Positions 38,116 to 48,024 of a stretch of DNA of 64,000 bases are shown here, piece by piece. Source of the DNA: an uncultured candidate division Zixibacteria bacterium (GTDB taxonomy: Bacteria > Zixibacteria > MSB-5A5 > SM1-73); NCBI GenBank assembly GCA_903908285.1, contig CAIVRH010000048.1, forward strand, positions 1 to 64,000. The letters are read 5' to 3'. Position 1 is the first letter of the stretch, and every line of letters starts with the position of its first letter. The notes beneath the pieces were generated by a model. That model had not been told where the DNA came from, did not search any database, and worked only from the letters and a program-made list of their open reading frames with translations. The translations under genes and the position numbers were made by a program.

Positions 38116-38150
38116 AAGTGGTAGCCTGCAACTTGAGCCTGCTACCACTT
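38116..38150. other. 10-bp-stem hairpin in the pnp-M16 intergenic gap
   Basis: AAGTGGTAGC (38116-38125) and GCTACCACTT (38141-38150) are perfectly inverted around a 15-nt loop. Five Ts (38149-38153) follow on the plus strand, the strand opposite to the genes. It could be a bidirectional terminator, an RNA-processing site after pnp, or another palindromic repeat. Confidence 0.6.
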
Positions 38151-38203
38151 TTTATAAATGAACCATATATTGCGGAAACGGGTGAACGGAAAGGGATATT
38201 TTA

Positions 38204-40291
38204 TCAATTGGATTTCGTAGCTAAACAGGCTTTTCGGGAAAGTCTTATTTTCCCTTCCGAATCGATTCCAATTATCTTAACCTTCACCTCATCCCCCACG
38301 TTCAAAACGTCCTCTACTTGTTTAATCCTCCGGGTATCGATCTCTGAGATATGGAGAAGTCCATCCTGCCCCGGAATAATCTCAACGAAAGCTCCAAAGG
38401 TGGTGATTCTTTTAACCTTACCCAGGTACTCCTTACCGATCTCCGGTTCCTCGATCAGCTGCATGATGATTTTCTGGGCTAATTCACCGGCCTTTTGATC
38501 CGTCGAGGCGATGAATACCGAGCCATCATCCTCGATGTCGATCTTAGCTCCAGACTGTTCGATGATACTGCGAATCATCTTGCCACCCGGTCCGATGATC
38601 ACGCCGATTTTGTCCGGTTTCACCTTGATGATGATAATCCGGGGAGCATAAGCGGAAAGCTCCGCTCTGGGTTGAGCAATGGTTTTTTCCATGATACCCA
38701 AAATGTGTAATCTGGCTTCCTTGGCTCTGGACAGAGCTTCTCCTAAAAGATTTAAGTCCACGCCGGAAATTTTGACGTCCATTTGAAAAGCGGTGATACC
38801 ATCACGGGTTCCGGTTACTTTGAAATCCATATCTCCCAGGTGATCCTCCACCCCCAGAATATCCGTCAGGATAGCATAGCGTTCTTCTTCTTTGATCAGT
38901 CCCATGGCAATCCCTGCCACCGGGGCTTTGATCGGCACCCCGGCATCCATCAGCGAAAGAGTCCCCCCGCAGACAGTTGCCATGGAAGAGGAACCATTGG
39001 ATTCCAATATATCGGAAACGATCCGGACAGTATAAGGAAATGCATCCTCTTTGGGTAACACCGGTTGAATGGCTCTCTCTGCCAGTGCTCCGTGCCCGAT
39101 CTCCCTTCGTCCCGGTCCTCTGACCGGTTTCACCTCTCCCACGCTGAAAGGGGGAAAATTATAATGCAGCATATAGCTTTTGGTAGACTCGCCTTCGAGA
39201 TCATCGATCCTCTGTTCGTCTATCTTTGTTCCGAGAGTGGTAACTGCCAAACACTGGGTTTGTCCCCGGGTAAATAGGGCTGATCCGTGAGTGCGGGGGA
39301 GATAACCCACCTCACAAGTTATCGGGCGGACTTGATCTATGGTTCGTCCATCCGCTCTTCTCCCCTCGCTTAAGATCATTTGGCGCATATCCTTTTTTTC
39401 TAAATCTTGCACCAGGGATTTAATCTTCAACTCGCTCTCCGGAAACTTCTCGGCAAGCTCGGCGGTAATCGAATCTATAAGGTTCTCTATCTTTTCCTCC
39501 CGGTCTTTCTTGTCTTCGGCATGATTAGCTTCTTTGATTTTCTCCACCGCTAAGGAGGTGACCGTTTTAACCAATTCGGGTTCCATCACCGGTACTTCCA
39601 CCTGGGGTTTAGTTTTCCCTGTTTTTGCGCAGAGCTCTTCCTGTAAATCAATCAGCATTTGAATTTGTTTGTGTCCGAATTCCAAAGCAGAAAGTAACTC
39701 CGATTCGGAAACCTCGTGGCATTCCCCTTCCACCATGTTGACAAAATCACGGGTACCGGCCACTACCATATCGATATCGCAAGTTTCCAATTCAGAAAAA
39801 GTGGGATTTACAATGAATTCCCCGTTCAATCTCCCCACTCTGACCGCACCGACTGGTTGGTAGAATGGAATCCCGGACATGCTCAAGGCGGCTGAAGCGC
39901 CGATCAATCCCAATATATCGGCATCATTTTCCTGATCGGAGGACAGAACCATCACCATGATCTGCACCTCGTTGAAATAACCTTCGGGGAACAGGGGACG
40001 CAGTGCCCGGTCAATCAATCTGGCGCTTACCGTCTCCTTTTCGCTGGGGCGTCCTTCTCTTTTGAAAAATCCTCCGGGGATTTTTCCTGCGGCATAAGCT
40101 TTTTCCCGGTAATCCACCAATAAAGGGAAAAAGTCCCGTTGTATATCTAACGGTTTTGCTTCCACCACCGTAGCTAAGATCAAAGTGTCCCCTAAACGGA
40201 CTGTAGCAGCACCATGTGCCTGCTTGGCTACCTTACCCGTCTCAATGATTAAAACCTTATCTCTTACCTCTCTTTGTACTTTTACTTCCAT
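38204..40291 (-). CDS. pnp: Polyribonucleotide nucleotidyltransferase (PNPase)
   Basis: Phosphorolytic 3'-5' exoribonuclease and part of the RNA degradosome, 695 residues. Two RNase PH-like cores (about 10-145, and 310-530 with LPRTHGSALFTRGQTQCL) flank the helical linker. A KH domain with IIGPGGKMIRSIIEQSGAKIDI (about 560-610) and a C-terminal S1 domain (GKVKRITTFGAFVEIIPGQDGLLHISEI, about 620-690) complete it. Downstream of rpsO, the usual order; PNPase often autoregulates its own mRNA there. Confidence 0.97.
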   Translation of the reverse strand: MEVKVQREVRDKVLIIETGKVAKQAHGAATVRLGDTLILATVVEAKPLDIQRDFFPLLVDYREKAYAAGKIPGGFFKREGRPSEKETVSARLIDRALRPLFPEGYFNEVQIMVMVLSSDQENDADILGLIGASAALSMSGIPFYQPVGAVRVGRLNGEFIVNPTFSELETCDIDMVVAGTRDFVNMVEGECHEVSESELLSALEFGHKQIQMLIDLQEELCAKTGKTKPQVEVPVMEPELVKTVTSLAVEKIKEANHAEDKKDREEKIENLIDSITAELAEKFPESELKIKSLVQDLEKKDMRQMILSEGRRADGRTIDQVRPITCEVGYLPRTHGSALFTRGQTQCLAVTTLGTKIDEQRIDDLEGESTKSYMLHYNFPPFSVGEVKPVRGPGRREIGHGALAERAIQPVLPKEDAFPYTVRIVSDILESNGSSSMATVCGGTLSLMDAGVPIKAPVAGIAMGLIKEEERYAILTDILGVEDHLGDMDFKVTGTRDGITAFQMDVKISGVDLNLLGEALSRAKEARLHILGIMEKTIAQPRAELSAYAPRIIIIKVKPDKIGVIIGPGGKMIRSIIEQSGAKIDIEDDGSVFIASTDQKAGELAQKIIMQLIEEPEIGKEYLGKVKRITTFGAFVEIIPGQDGLLHISEIDTRRIKQVEDVLNVGDEVKVKIIGIDSEGKIRLSRKACLATKSN

Positions 40292-40376
40292 TAAATACTC
40301 CTATCTTCAGCCAAAAGCCAGAATAAATGATACTTCCACCTACCCCGGCATCTTGAGCTTCGGTCACACTGTTTTA

Positions 40377-40646
40377 TTATTTCCTCAAGCTGAGCTGTTC
40401 TACTATCTTCCGATACCCGTCCAGATCCGTATCCTTCAAATAGTCCAAAAGCCGTCTCCTCTTGCCGACTAATTTTAAAAGTCCTCGGCGTGAGCTGAAG
40501 TCTTTGGTCTTTATTTTCAGATGCTCGGTTAACTGGTTGATCCTCTCGGTTAACAGGGCTATTTGAATCTCCGGCGAACCGGTATCCTTGTCGTGCATCT
40601 GATATTCCTTTACCAACATTTCCTTTTTTTCTTTGGTGAGTGGCAA
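40377..40646 (-). CDS. rpsO: 30S ribosomal protein S15
   Basis: 89 residues matching the family throughout: [30 protein letters not shown] and the ending [23 protein letters not shown]. It binds 16S rRNA early in 30S assembly. It is between ribF and pnp. The ATG has a GGAGGAT-type SD upstream. Confidence 0.97.
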   Translation of the reverse strand: MPLTKEKKEMLVKEYQMHDKDTGSPEIQIALLTERINQLTEHLKIKTKDFSSRRGLLKLVGKRRRLLDYLKDTDLDGYRKIVEQLSLRK

Positions 40647-40674
40647 AACATCCTCCTTTATAAATATTACTGCA

Positions 40675-41616
40675 TTACAGGTTACTGTTAATATGGAATA
40701 GTCGCTTTATTTCCTTCTCGTCGGACTCTATCTGCGTTCTTAATTGATTTGGGTCAGGGAATGCCATCGGATCGCGAATCCAGCTTTCCACCTGTACCTC
40801 CACTTTGGAACCGACAACATTTTGGTCTAAACCGAATACGTGTATTTCGACCGAACGGTCATCTTCTCCGAAGGTGGGCCGGGGGCCGATATATAACATA
40901 CCTACGTAGCTTTTCCCGCCAAGTTGTACCCGGGCCGAGTAAACTCCGTCCGCAGGCAAAAGTTTTCTCGGATGGATTTTCAGATTCAGCGTGGGGTAAT
41001 CCAAACTCCTACCTCTTCCCTTTCCTGTAATTACATTGCCGGAAAGAGGATAACCATGTCCCAACATGGCGATAGCTAAAGAGAACTCTCCGGTCTTCAA
41101 CCTTTTCCTGATCTGGCTGCTGCTTACCCTGATTCCGTTCACGTGCTGGGCCGGAACCACTTCCAGATCAAAACCGGATCTTTCTCTGGTCTTTTTTAAT
41201 AGCTCCATCCCCCCGCTTCTGTTTTTGCCGAAGGCATGATCATTTCCCACCACCAGACCGCTAACATTGAGTTTTTCTGCTAGGATCCGCTCGACAAATT
41301 CTTCAGCCGAGTATTCTTCCAGCTCCTGATCAAAGTCCATCACCACTATCTCCTCCACTCCCAATTTCTCCATAAGAATGAGTTTCTCTTCCAGTGTGGT
41401 TAAAAGCAAAGGAGCATCTGACGGAGCTACCACACTTTGAGGATGTGGTTCATAGGTTACCACTACAGCCGTCCGGCTCTTCTCACTCGATTTCTCCATC
41501 AATCTTTTGATTATCGCCTGATGTCCCAGATGCAGTCCGTCAAAGCTTCCCAAAGTAACTACCGGTTTTTCAAAAACTCGTTGCTTGATTTTTCTTACAT
41601 CCGAATGAACCTTCAT
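40675..41616 (-). CDS. ribF: Bifunctional riboflavin kinase / FAD synthetase
   Basis: 313 residues. The N-terminal nucleotidyltransferase domain has [16 protein letters not shown] with the HxGH-like motif and SSSQIRKRL. The C-terminal flavokinase domain has [19 protein letters not shown] and [10 protein letters not shown]. It converts riboflavin to FMN and FAD. Same place in the cluster as ribC in Bacillus. Confidence 0.95.
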   Translation of the reverse strand: MKVHSDVRKIKQRVFEKPVVTLGSFDGLHLGHQAIIKRLMEKSSEKSRTAVVVTYEPHPQSVVAPSDAPLLLTTLEEKLILMEKLGVEEIVVMDFDQELEEYSAEEFVERILAEKLNVSGLVVGNDHAFGKNRSGGMELLKKTRERSGFDLEVVPAQHVNGIRVSSSQIRKRLKTGEFSLAIAMLGHGYPLSGNVITGKGRGRSLDYPTLNLKIHPRKLLPADGVYSARVQLGGKSYVGMLYIGPRPTFGEDDRSVEIHVFGLDQNVVGSKVEVQVESWIRDPMAFPDPNQLRTQIESDEKEIKRLFHINSNL

Positions 41617-41629
41617 ATCACTCCGTTAA

Positions 41630-41659
41630 TTGAACCTTTGAACTATTGAACACTTGAAC
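41630..41659. repeat. Period-8 TTGAAC tandem repeat between truB and ribF
   Basis: TTGAAC occurs at 41630, 41638, 41646 and 41654, exactly every 8 bp, filling most of the 45-bp gap between the truB stop and the ribF start on the opposite strand sense. Same motif as at 31365-31386. Confidence 0.7.
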
Positions 41660-41661
41660 AT

Positions 41662-42594
41662 TTATATAACCCGAAGGTATTCAAACAATCTATTTCCGGA
41701 GTTTAAATTCAGGAAATCTTTAGTGTTAGCCAAAGCTTTCCCAACCGCGATGATCCGCTTTTGTTCATTCTTCAGTGATATGGTTTGGTTTGCCTTTATG
41801 TCTCCCTCTACCGCTAACACGGAGGATGATTTGAGCGGTATACCGTCCTTTACCTTTTCGGCAAAACTCTCACTCACCACTACCGACGGAAGATGTCCTA
41901 TGGCTTTCTCTATGGGTAGCAAAACCGACTTAATTCCGCCATCGGCTTGAATATCCGTGATCTTTTCCAAACCCAATGAATCCTCCCACCTGAAAGGACC
42001 TATCCTGGTTCTGCATAGTGAAAAAAGATGCGCTCCGCATCCCAGTTTCTCTCCTATATCGAAAGCCAGGCTCCGGATATAAGTACCTTTCGAGCAGGCA
42101 ATCTTCAAATGAACCCAGGGTATGTCGATATTCAGTATCTCCAATTTCTTTATCTCCACCTCTCTTCTTCTTGCCTCTACCTTTTTGTTTTCCCGGGCAT
42201 ATTGATAGAGTCGTTTTCCGTTCTGCTTGATGGCGGAATAGATAGGCGGGGTTTGCTGGATCCTGCCGGTAAACGATAGGATCGTCTTTTTAATTTCCTC
42301 CATGCTGATATTCAGATCCTCCTCGGTTCTTATGACTCTGCCAGCTCGGTCATAGGTATCGGTGGTGACACCCAGTTTGATCACAGCCTGGTATTCTTTA
42401 TCCATATCGGTCAAAAACTGCGCCACCTTGGTGGCTTGGTTTATGCAGATCAACATAACCCCCTCCGCCCCGGGATCCAAAGTGCCGGTATGACCGATTC
42501 TTTTGGTATCAAGAATCCTCCGCAGTTCATCTATCACATCATGTGAGGTCATCCCGGTAGGTTTGTTAACTAATAATACTCCGGACAGGTTCAT
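41662..42594 (-). CDS. truB: tRNA pseudouridine-55 synthase
   Basis: 310 residues. The catalytic motif RIGHTGTLDPGAEG contains Asp40; the N-terminal GVLLVNKPTGMTSHDV and the GRIQQTPPIYSAIKQNGKRLYQYAR stretch are also typical. A C-terminal PUA-like domain with IKANQTISLKNEQKRIIAVG is present. It makes Psi55 in the T-loop of tRNAs. Its start (ATG 42592-42594) overlaps the end of nrnA by 29 bp, suggesting translational coupling. Confidence 0.95.
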   Translation of the reverse strand: MNLSGVLLVNKPTGMTSHDVIDELRRILDTKRIGHTGTLDPGAEGVMLICINQATKVAQFLTDMDKEYQAVIKLGVTTDTYDRAGRVIRTEEDLNISMEEIKKTILSFTGRIQQTPPIYSAIKQNGKRLYQYARENKKVEARRREVEIKKLEILNIDIPWVHLKIACSKGTYIRSLAFDIGEKLGCGAHLFSLCRTRIGPFRWEDSLGLEKITDIQADGGIKSVLLPIEKAIGHLPSVVVSESFAEKVKDGIPLKSSSVLAVEGDIKANQTISLKNEQKRIIAVGKALANTKDFLNLNSGNRLFEYLRVI

Positions 42595-43576
42595 TTTTAT
42601 GTATTTTCTCGATCTGGTCTATGATAACCGTTTTAGCCTGGTTTAAACTCATTTCCAGGGTACATCCCGCCGCATTTCTATGCCCTCCCCCCCCAAAAAT
42701 CCGGGCTATCCTGGAGACATCAAATGCATTTTGTGATCGGATGTTCACCTTGGTTTTCCGGTTCCCCTTTTCAGTAAACAATAATCCTATCTCAACTCCT
42801 TTTACATAAAGGGTATAATCCACTACTCCCTCCAGCTCGCTTTGATCTACCCCCAATTCCAACAGGTGGTCCTGTTTGATGGTCATCACGCAGATTTTTC
42901 CTTCCATTAAGATCTGCGGACGGGAAAGCACCGATCCCAATAATTTTAAAAACGGGAGCGAATGGTTGAAAAATATCTGGTTAGTTAAATACCGAGGATC
43001 AGCTCCAGCCTCAATTAGCTCTGCACATGCTTTTAGACATTGGGGGGTGGTATTAGAAAATTTGAATCTTCCGGTATCGGTCAGGATGGCAGCATAAAGT
43101 AAAGTAGCGGCAAGAGGCGACAGAACGAAATGAGAATACTTCAGAAACTGGAAAATGATCTCACCCACAGCGGATGCTTCTTCATCGATATAATTTAAAG
43201 TGCCAAACCCTTCGTTGTCCGGATGGTGATCTATATTGATCATGACGATTCCCGGGGAGATTGATTTTGCCGCTTCGCCTATTCTCTCTAAAGATGTACA
43301 ATCCAAAACAAAAACCAAATCCGAAGCTACTTTCAGCTCCTTCGGATCTTTAGCTGAATTTATGTTTTGGATCTTCCGGGAGGGGTCCAAAAACCGATAT
43401 TTACTGGGTAGATCCCCCTGGTTGATTACCCGGCAGCTTTTGCCTTTACCTTCTAGGTATTCCGCTAAGGCCAACTGCGATCCGATCGAATCCCCGTCCG
43501 GATCTTTATGAGAAGTGATCAGAATTGTGCCGGCTGGATCTATAAGTTCGGAGATCTTCTTTAATTTTTCCTTCAA
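42566..43576 (-). CDS. nrnA: DHH/DHHA1 phosphoesterase (NrnA-like oligoribonuclease/pAp phosphatase)
   Basis: 336 residues. Catalytic Asp/His motifs: SHKDPDGDSIGSQLAL near the start, LDCTSLERIG, NIDHHPDNEGFG, and the DHHA1 motif IFGGGGHRNAAGCTLE near the C-terminus. The family degrades nanoRNA and dephosphorylates 3'-phosphoadenosine 5'-phosphate. The start is TTG immediately after the rbfA stop, with GAGGA as a ribosome-binding site. Common between rbfA and truB in many bacteria. Confidence 0.9.
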   Translation of the reverse strand: MKEKLKKISELIDPAGTILITSHKDPDGDSIGSQLALAEYLEGKGKSCRVINQGDLPSKYRFLDPSRKIQNINSAKDPKELKVASDLVFVLDCTSLERIGEAAKSISPGIVMINIDHHPDNEGFGTLNYIDEEASAVGEIIFQFLKYSHFVLSPLAATLLYAAILTDTGRFKFSNTTPQCLKACAELIEAGADPRYLTNQIFFNHSLPFLKLLGSVLSRPQILMEGKICVMTIKQDHLLELGVDQSELEGVVDYTLYVKGVEIGLLFTEKGNRKTKVNIRSQNAFDVSRIARIFGGGGHRNAAGCTLEMSLNQAKTVIIDQIEKIHKNEPVRSIIS

Positions 43577-43966
43577 TTATTCCTCTTCTTGGTCTGTGCC
43601 GGATTCATCCGTATCGGCTTGGGTTTGCCTGTGTATCTTTTGAATCAATTCCTCGATCCGAGCTCCGTATTCCACCGAAGTGTCAAACTTGAATCCGATC
43701 TCCGGTGTATGCTTAAGCCTGAGCCGCTTTCCGATCTCGTGCTGAAGGAAACCACCGGCACGCTTTAATGCAGAAGCGGTTTTCGTTTTTGCATCTTGAT
43801 CCCCTAAAACACTATAGTAAACTTCGGCTCGCCTCAGATCAGCCGAAACCTCAACCCCGGTGATGGTAACGAAACCGATGCCCGGGTCTTTGAGCTCATT
43901 CTGGATCATCTGCGAGATTTCTCTTTTGATCAAATCCCCCACCCGATCTTTTCGTTGATATGGCAT
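43577..43966 (-). CDS. rbfA: 30S ribosome-binding factor A
   Basis: 129 residues of the small KH-fold ribosome maturation factor (16S rRNA 5' end processing, cold adaptation): RVGDLIKREISQMIQNELKDPGIGFVTITGVEVSADLRRAEVYYSV, then LRLKHTPEIGFKFDTSVEYGARI. The acidic C-terminal tail DTDESGTDQEEE extends past the core. It directly abuts nrnA. Confidence 0.94.
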   Translation of the reverse strand: MPYQRKDRVGDLIKREISQMIQNELKDPGIGFVTITGVEVSADLRRAEVYYSVLGDQDAKTKTASALKRAGGFLQHEIGKRLRLKHTPEIGFKFDTSVEYGARIEELIQKIHRQTQADTDESGTDQEEE

Positions 43967-44042
43967 GTTGGCACTTTTCTAAAAGCTATGCAGTTTTAGG
44001 AGAATTAAATCGCCTGGTTAACCGAAAGGGTGAGGTATTCTG

Positions 44043-44324
44043 CTAATAATATTCCATGGAATAATCCAATAGCTGAATTCCGGGTTCGCGGCTTATGAAA
44101 TCCGCAACCTGACTTAAAACCTGGTTGGCGAATTGCTGCTCATTAGCCACCACCGCGACACCCAATGTGGTTCTTTGCCACAGATCATTATGATCCACCT
44201 CTGCCACTGAGACATTGAACCTGTTTTGTATTCGATCTTTGATCCTCTTTAAAAAATGCCGCTTGCTTTTCAACGATCCGCTTTCCGGAAAGTGTATTTC
44301 TACTCTGGCGACTCCGATTACCAT
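44043..44324 (-). CDS. ylxP: DUF503/YlxP family protein
   Basis: 93 residues with the DUF503 pattern VARVEIHFPESGSLKSKRHFLKRIKDRIQNRFNVSVAEVDHNDLWQ, then LGVAVVANEQQFANQVL. This is the YlxP family found between infB and rbfA. It is thought to be translation- or ribosome-related; the biochemical role is unknown. Confidence 0.9.
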   Translation of the reverse strand: MVIGVARVEIHFPESGSLKSKRHFLKRIKDRIQNRFNVSVAEVDHNDLWQRTTLGVAVVANEQQFANQVLSQVADFISREPGIQLLDYSMEYY

Positions 44325-44405
44325 ACTAAATCAATTTAAGATGTACAAAATCTTTTACCCTCAAGCTTAAAATCATCCCCCATACTCTCGACTTGATGGT
44401 AAGGA

Positions 44406-46643
44406 TCATTCCAGCTTCCGGGCTAGCTCCTTCACTTCATAAGCCTCAAGCACGTCCCCCTCCTTGACGTCATTGTAGTTTTCGATTTTTATACCGCATT
44501 CCAATCCACTGGCAACATCCTTGACGTCATCTTTAAACCTTCTCAAGGAGGAAATGATACCTTCGTAAACTACCACCCCTTCCCGGACCACCCTTACCTT
44601 TTCTCCCCTCTTGATATTTCCCTGTTGGATCATACATCCTGCAACCTGTCCCAGTCCGGAGATTTTGAAAACATTCTTAACTTCGGCTGTACCCGAAATA
44701 GTTTCAGTGATTTCCGGTTCCAAAAGACCCTCTAGGGCTTTTTTGATATTCGATTGTATTTCGTAGATCACATCATAGAGTCTGATATCTACCTTTTCCC
44801 TGGCAGCGAGTTCTCTGGCTCTCAGATCCGGGCGAACGTGAAATCCGATGATGATTGCATCGGAGGCAGCAGCTAAAATCACATCGCTTTCGTTGATGGA
44901 TCCCACTCCCCGGTGGATCACCCTGACTTTCACCTCAGATGTGGAGATTTTCTCCAAGGTGTCAGACAATGCTTCTACCGATCCCCCTACGTCTCCTTTA
45001 AGAATCAGATTCAGTCCCTTTACTTTTCCTTCTTCTATATGTTCAAACACGTCAGAAAGCGAGGCTCTCTTAACCTGCCTGATATCCTGCTCTCTTTTTA
45101 CCCGCATCCTTTTGTTGGCAATTTCCCGCGCTTCCACCTCATCTTCGGTAACCACGAAGGTATCCCCCGCTTGTGGAATTCCGGAAGCACCCAATACTTG
45201 CACCGGTGTAGATGGTCCCGACTCCAGCACAGGTTTACCCCTTTCATTGAACATGGCTCTTACTCTGCCATGATATGGACCAGTTACAAAAGGATCTCCA
45301 ATCCTTAAAGTTCCCTTTTGAACCAGGACGGTGATGGTAGCACCTCTTCCCCGACTTATTTCCGATTCCACTACCACAGCCAATACTCTCCTGTTGGGAT
45401 TAGCTTTCAACTCCATCATTTCCGCCTGAAGCAGAATCATCTCCAGGAGTTTGTTTACCCCCATTCCGGTCCTGGCTGAGATTTCCACCATTATGGTGGA
45501 GCCTCCCCACTCTTCCGGCATCAAATTGAGCTTGGACAATTCGCTTTTGATCGGTTCGCTCTTAGCTTGCGGTAAATCCATCTTGTTGATTGCCACTATT
45601 ATGGGAACTCCAGCTGCCCGAGCATGATCAATAGCTTCTATGGTTTGCGGCATAACACTATCATCCGCCGCTATTACCAGCACTACGATGTCGGTAATCT
45701 GTACACCGCGCGCTCTCATGGAAGTAAAAGCCGCATGACCGGGTGTATCCAAAAAGGTGATGCTTCCTCCGGGTACCTCCACCTCATAGGCGCCTATATG
45801 TTGGGTGATACCCCCGAATTCCCCGGCAATAATATTGCTCTTTCGGATATAATCCAAAAGCGATGTTTTCCCGTGATCCACATGTCCCATAATGGTAATG
45901 ATGGGAGGCCGGTGTTTAAGATCCTCCTCTCTTTCCACCTCCTCCTCCTCCTCCAAACCGATCTCTTTAACCGGCTCGATGCTGAAACCGAATTCTAATG
46001 CAATAGTCTCGATGCTATCTAAGTCTAATCTTTGATTGATGGTGGCTACGAAACCCAGTTCCAGACATTTGGATATCACCTCCGTCGGTTTTACCCCCAT
46101 TAGTTTGGCCAGTTCAGCCACCGAGATATATTCGCTTACCCGGATGACGTTAGTTGGTTCAACCTCTTGGCCCTCCTGATCCGGATGCAGTTTTCTTTTG
46201 TATCTTTTGACTCTACGGGAGGTGTCTATGGAAGCCATGGTTTTCTTAATACTCTGCTCGATTTCAGTCTTATCCACTTTCCTTTCCGGTTTTTCTACCA
46301 AAAAGTGTAGCTTCTTCTTCACCTCTAACCTTTTTTTCTCCAGCTTTTTCAGCTGTTCCTTGCGGCGAAGTTTGGTTTCCCGGGTTTTTCGTATTGGTTC
46401 GAAAGGTACCACCACCTCTTCCTTCTCCTCCCGCTCTTTCAGCTTCTTTTCTTTCCGGGCATATTCCTCCTTCACCGCCTCTTTTTCCTTCTGGAATTTT
46501 TGTTCAATGGAGGAGACAGTTTGGTCATCTACCACGCTCATGTGGCTTTTTATTTCAAAGCCCAGTTCCCGGATGATGCTGAGCATGGCTTCACTGGATA
46601 TCTTGTAATCTCTGGCTAACTGGTATACTCTTTTCTTCGCCAA
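44406..46643 (-). CDS. infB: Translation initiation factor IF-2
   Basis: 745 residues from the TTG at 46641-46643, chosen because it gives the usual IF-2 start MAKKRVYQLA with AAGAGG well placed upstream. IF-2 N-terminal domains and a charged Lys/Glu linker are followed by the GTPase domain: G1 GHVDHGKTSLLD, G2 GGITQHIGAYEV, G3 DTPGHAAF, G4 NKMD. Domain II/III and the C-terminal fMet-tRNA-binding domain follow. It delivers initiator tRNA to the 30S subunit. About 110 bp after nusA; the ylxR/ylxQ genes seen here in Bacillus are absent. Confidence 0.97.
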   Translation of the reverse strand: MAKKRVYQLARDYKISSEAMLSIIRELGFEIKSHMSVVDDQTVSSIEQKFQKEKEAVKEEYARKEKKLKEREEKEEVVVPFEPIRKTRETKLRRKEQLKKLEKKRLEVKKKLHFLVEKPERKVDKTEIEQSIKKTMASIDTSRRVKRYKRKLHPDQEGQEVEPTNVIRVSEYISVAELAKLMGVKPTEVISKCLELGFVATINQRLDLDSIETIALEFGFSIEPVKEIGLEEEEEVEREEDLKHRPPIITIMGHVDHGKTSLLDYIRKSNIIAGEFGGITQHIGAYEVEVPGGSITFLDTPGHAAFTSMRARGVQITDIVVLVIAADDSVMPQTIEAIDHARAAGVPIIVAINKMDLPQAKSEPIKSELSKLNLMPEEWGGSTIMVEISARTGMGVNKLLEMILLQAEMMELKANPNRRVLAVVVESEISRGRGATITVLVQKGTLRIGDPFVTGPYHGRVRAMFNERGKPVLESGPSTPVQVLGASGIPQAGDTFVVTEDEVEAREIANKRMRVKREQDIRQVKRASLSDVFEHIEEGKVKGLNLILKGDVGGSVEALSDTLEKISTSEVKVRVIHRGVGSINESDVILAAASDAIIIGFHVRPDLRARELAAREKVDIRLYDVIYEIQSNIKKALEGLLEPEITETISGTAEVKNVFKISGLGQVAGCMIQQGNIKRGEKVRVVREGVVVYEGIISSLRRFKDDVKDVASGLECGIKIENYNDVKEGDVLEAYEVKELARKLE

Positions 46644-46752
46644 AACCAATACCTCTTGTTTAAATGATGTAAGGTAAAACCCAAAACTGCTTGTTTGGTT
46701 TGAGAGGGTTGACTGCTACCCTCAGAATTTTCGCTTGTCGGTTGACTAGCTA

Positions 46753-48009
46753 TTAAGATGATTTGGACGGGAGGAGATAATCCTTTGCTTTCTGTATCAA
46801 ACTAGCTGCTTTTTTATCTCCAACCCCTTCCATCTCCACTAAGTCCTCTACGCTACACTGAGCTAAGTCTTGAATAGTCTCTATCCCTTTCTCCATCAGT
46901 TTCTCTTTCAGTTTCTTTCCCACTCCGGGAAGCTCAGATAAATAGATCTTCAAATGGCTCTCCAGTTTCATCTGTTCCCGATATTCGGTTTCGCTTAGGA
47001 TATTGATTTTCCACCCGGTGAGTTTAGCTGCCAGTCGAGCATTTTGTCCGGCTTTACCGATAGCCAGGGAGAGCCGGTCATCCTCCACCACGACGGTCAT
47101 GCTGTTATCGTCATAATTAGTATCTATGTGCACCACTTTGGCAGGTGCTAATGCCCGGGTGGCGAACGTTTCCGGATCGGGGTTCCAGGGAATTATGTCG
47201 ATTCTTTCGCTGGAAAGCTCTCTTACAATACTCTGCACTCTTACCCCTTTAACTCCAACGCATGCGCCTACCGGGTCCACCCGGTTATCGATGGAGCTTA
47301 CCGCCATCTTCGATCTTTCGCCTGGTTCTCGGGCCACTGCCTTGATCTCGATTATCCTTTCGTAGATTTCCGGAACCTCCAACTCAAAGAGTTTCTTTAA
47401 AAAATTGGGGTGCGCCCGGGTGAGGATGATCTGAGGGCCCTTGGCGGTTTTCTGAACATCCAATATCAATGCTTTTATTCTATCTCCCTGACGATATCGC
47501 TCTTTGGGAATTTGCTCCTTTGGGGGTATGATCCCTTCTGCCTTACCCAGATTAACCAAGAGATGTCCCTTGTCAATCTGTTGAACCCCTCCGGTGACTA
47601 TAGTTTCGGTTTTATCCTTATACTCCTCATAAATTTTTTCCCTTTCCGCTTCCCGGACCTTCTGGATCAGTATCTGCTTAGCCGCAATGATGGCGTTTCT
47701 ACCAAATTCTCCAAACCCTACTGCCACCTCTATTTCTTCCCCCAGTTTCACTTTTGGTTGAATTTCTCTTGCCTTGACCCAAGAGATCTCCAGGTTGGGA
47801 TCAGCCACCTGTTCCGCTACCTTCTTGACCGCTATGATTCTAATATCTCCCGACTTTCGATCCACCTCGATTTTGATGTTATCGGTGTTGCCGAATTTCT
47901 TTTTCGCTGCCAGCATTAAACCCGCTTCCAGACTCTCTATCACAAAATCCATGTCGATATTTTTATCTTTGGTAATCTGACCCAGCGCCTCTAAAATTTC
48001 GTAGTTCAT
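46753..48009 (-). CDS. nusA: Transcription termination/antitermination factor NusA
   Basis: 418 residues. N-terminal RNAP-binding domain ([28 protein letters not shown]), S1 domain ([44 protein letters not shown]), tandem KH domains ([30 protein letters not shown] and [20 protein letters not shown]). A C-terminal helix-hairpin-helix pair ([25 protein letters not shown]) stands in place of the longer acidic repeats of E. coli. Sits 15 bp after rimP. In E. coli NusA acts on its own operon leader; see the leader hairpins at 48511-48552. Confidence 0.97.
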   Translation of the reverse strand: MNYEILEALGQITKDKNIDMDFVIESLEAGLMLAAKKKFGNTDNIKIEVDRKSGDIRIIAVKKVAEQVADPNLEISWVKAREIQPKVKLGEEIEVAVGFGEFGRNAIIAAKQILIQKVREAEREKIYEEYKDKTETIVTGGVQQIDKGHLLVNLGKAEGIIPPKEQIPKERYRQGDRIKALILDVQKTAKGPQIILTRAHPNFLKKLFELEVPEIYERIIEIKAVAREPGERSKMAVSSIDNRVDPVGACVGVKGVRVQSIVRELSSERIDIIPWNPDPETFATRALAPAKVVHIDTNYDDNSMTVVVEDDRLSLAIGKAGQNARLAAKLTGWKINILSETEYREQMKLESHLKIYLSELPGVGKKLKEKLMEKGIETIQDLAQCSVEDLVEMEGVGDKKAASLIQKAKDYLLPSKSS

Positions 48010-48024
48010 TTATCCGCTTCTCCC

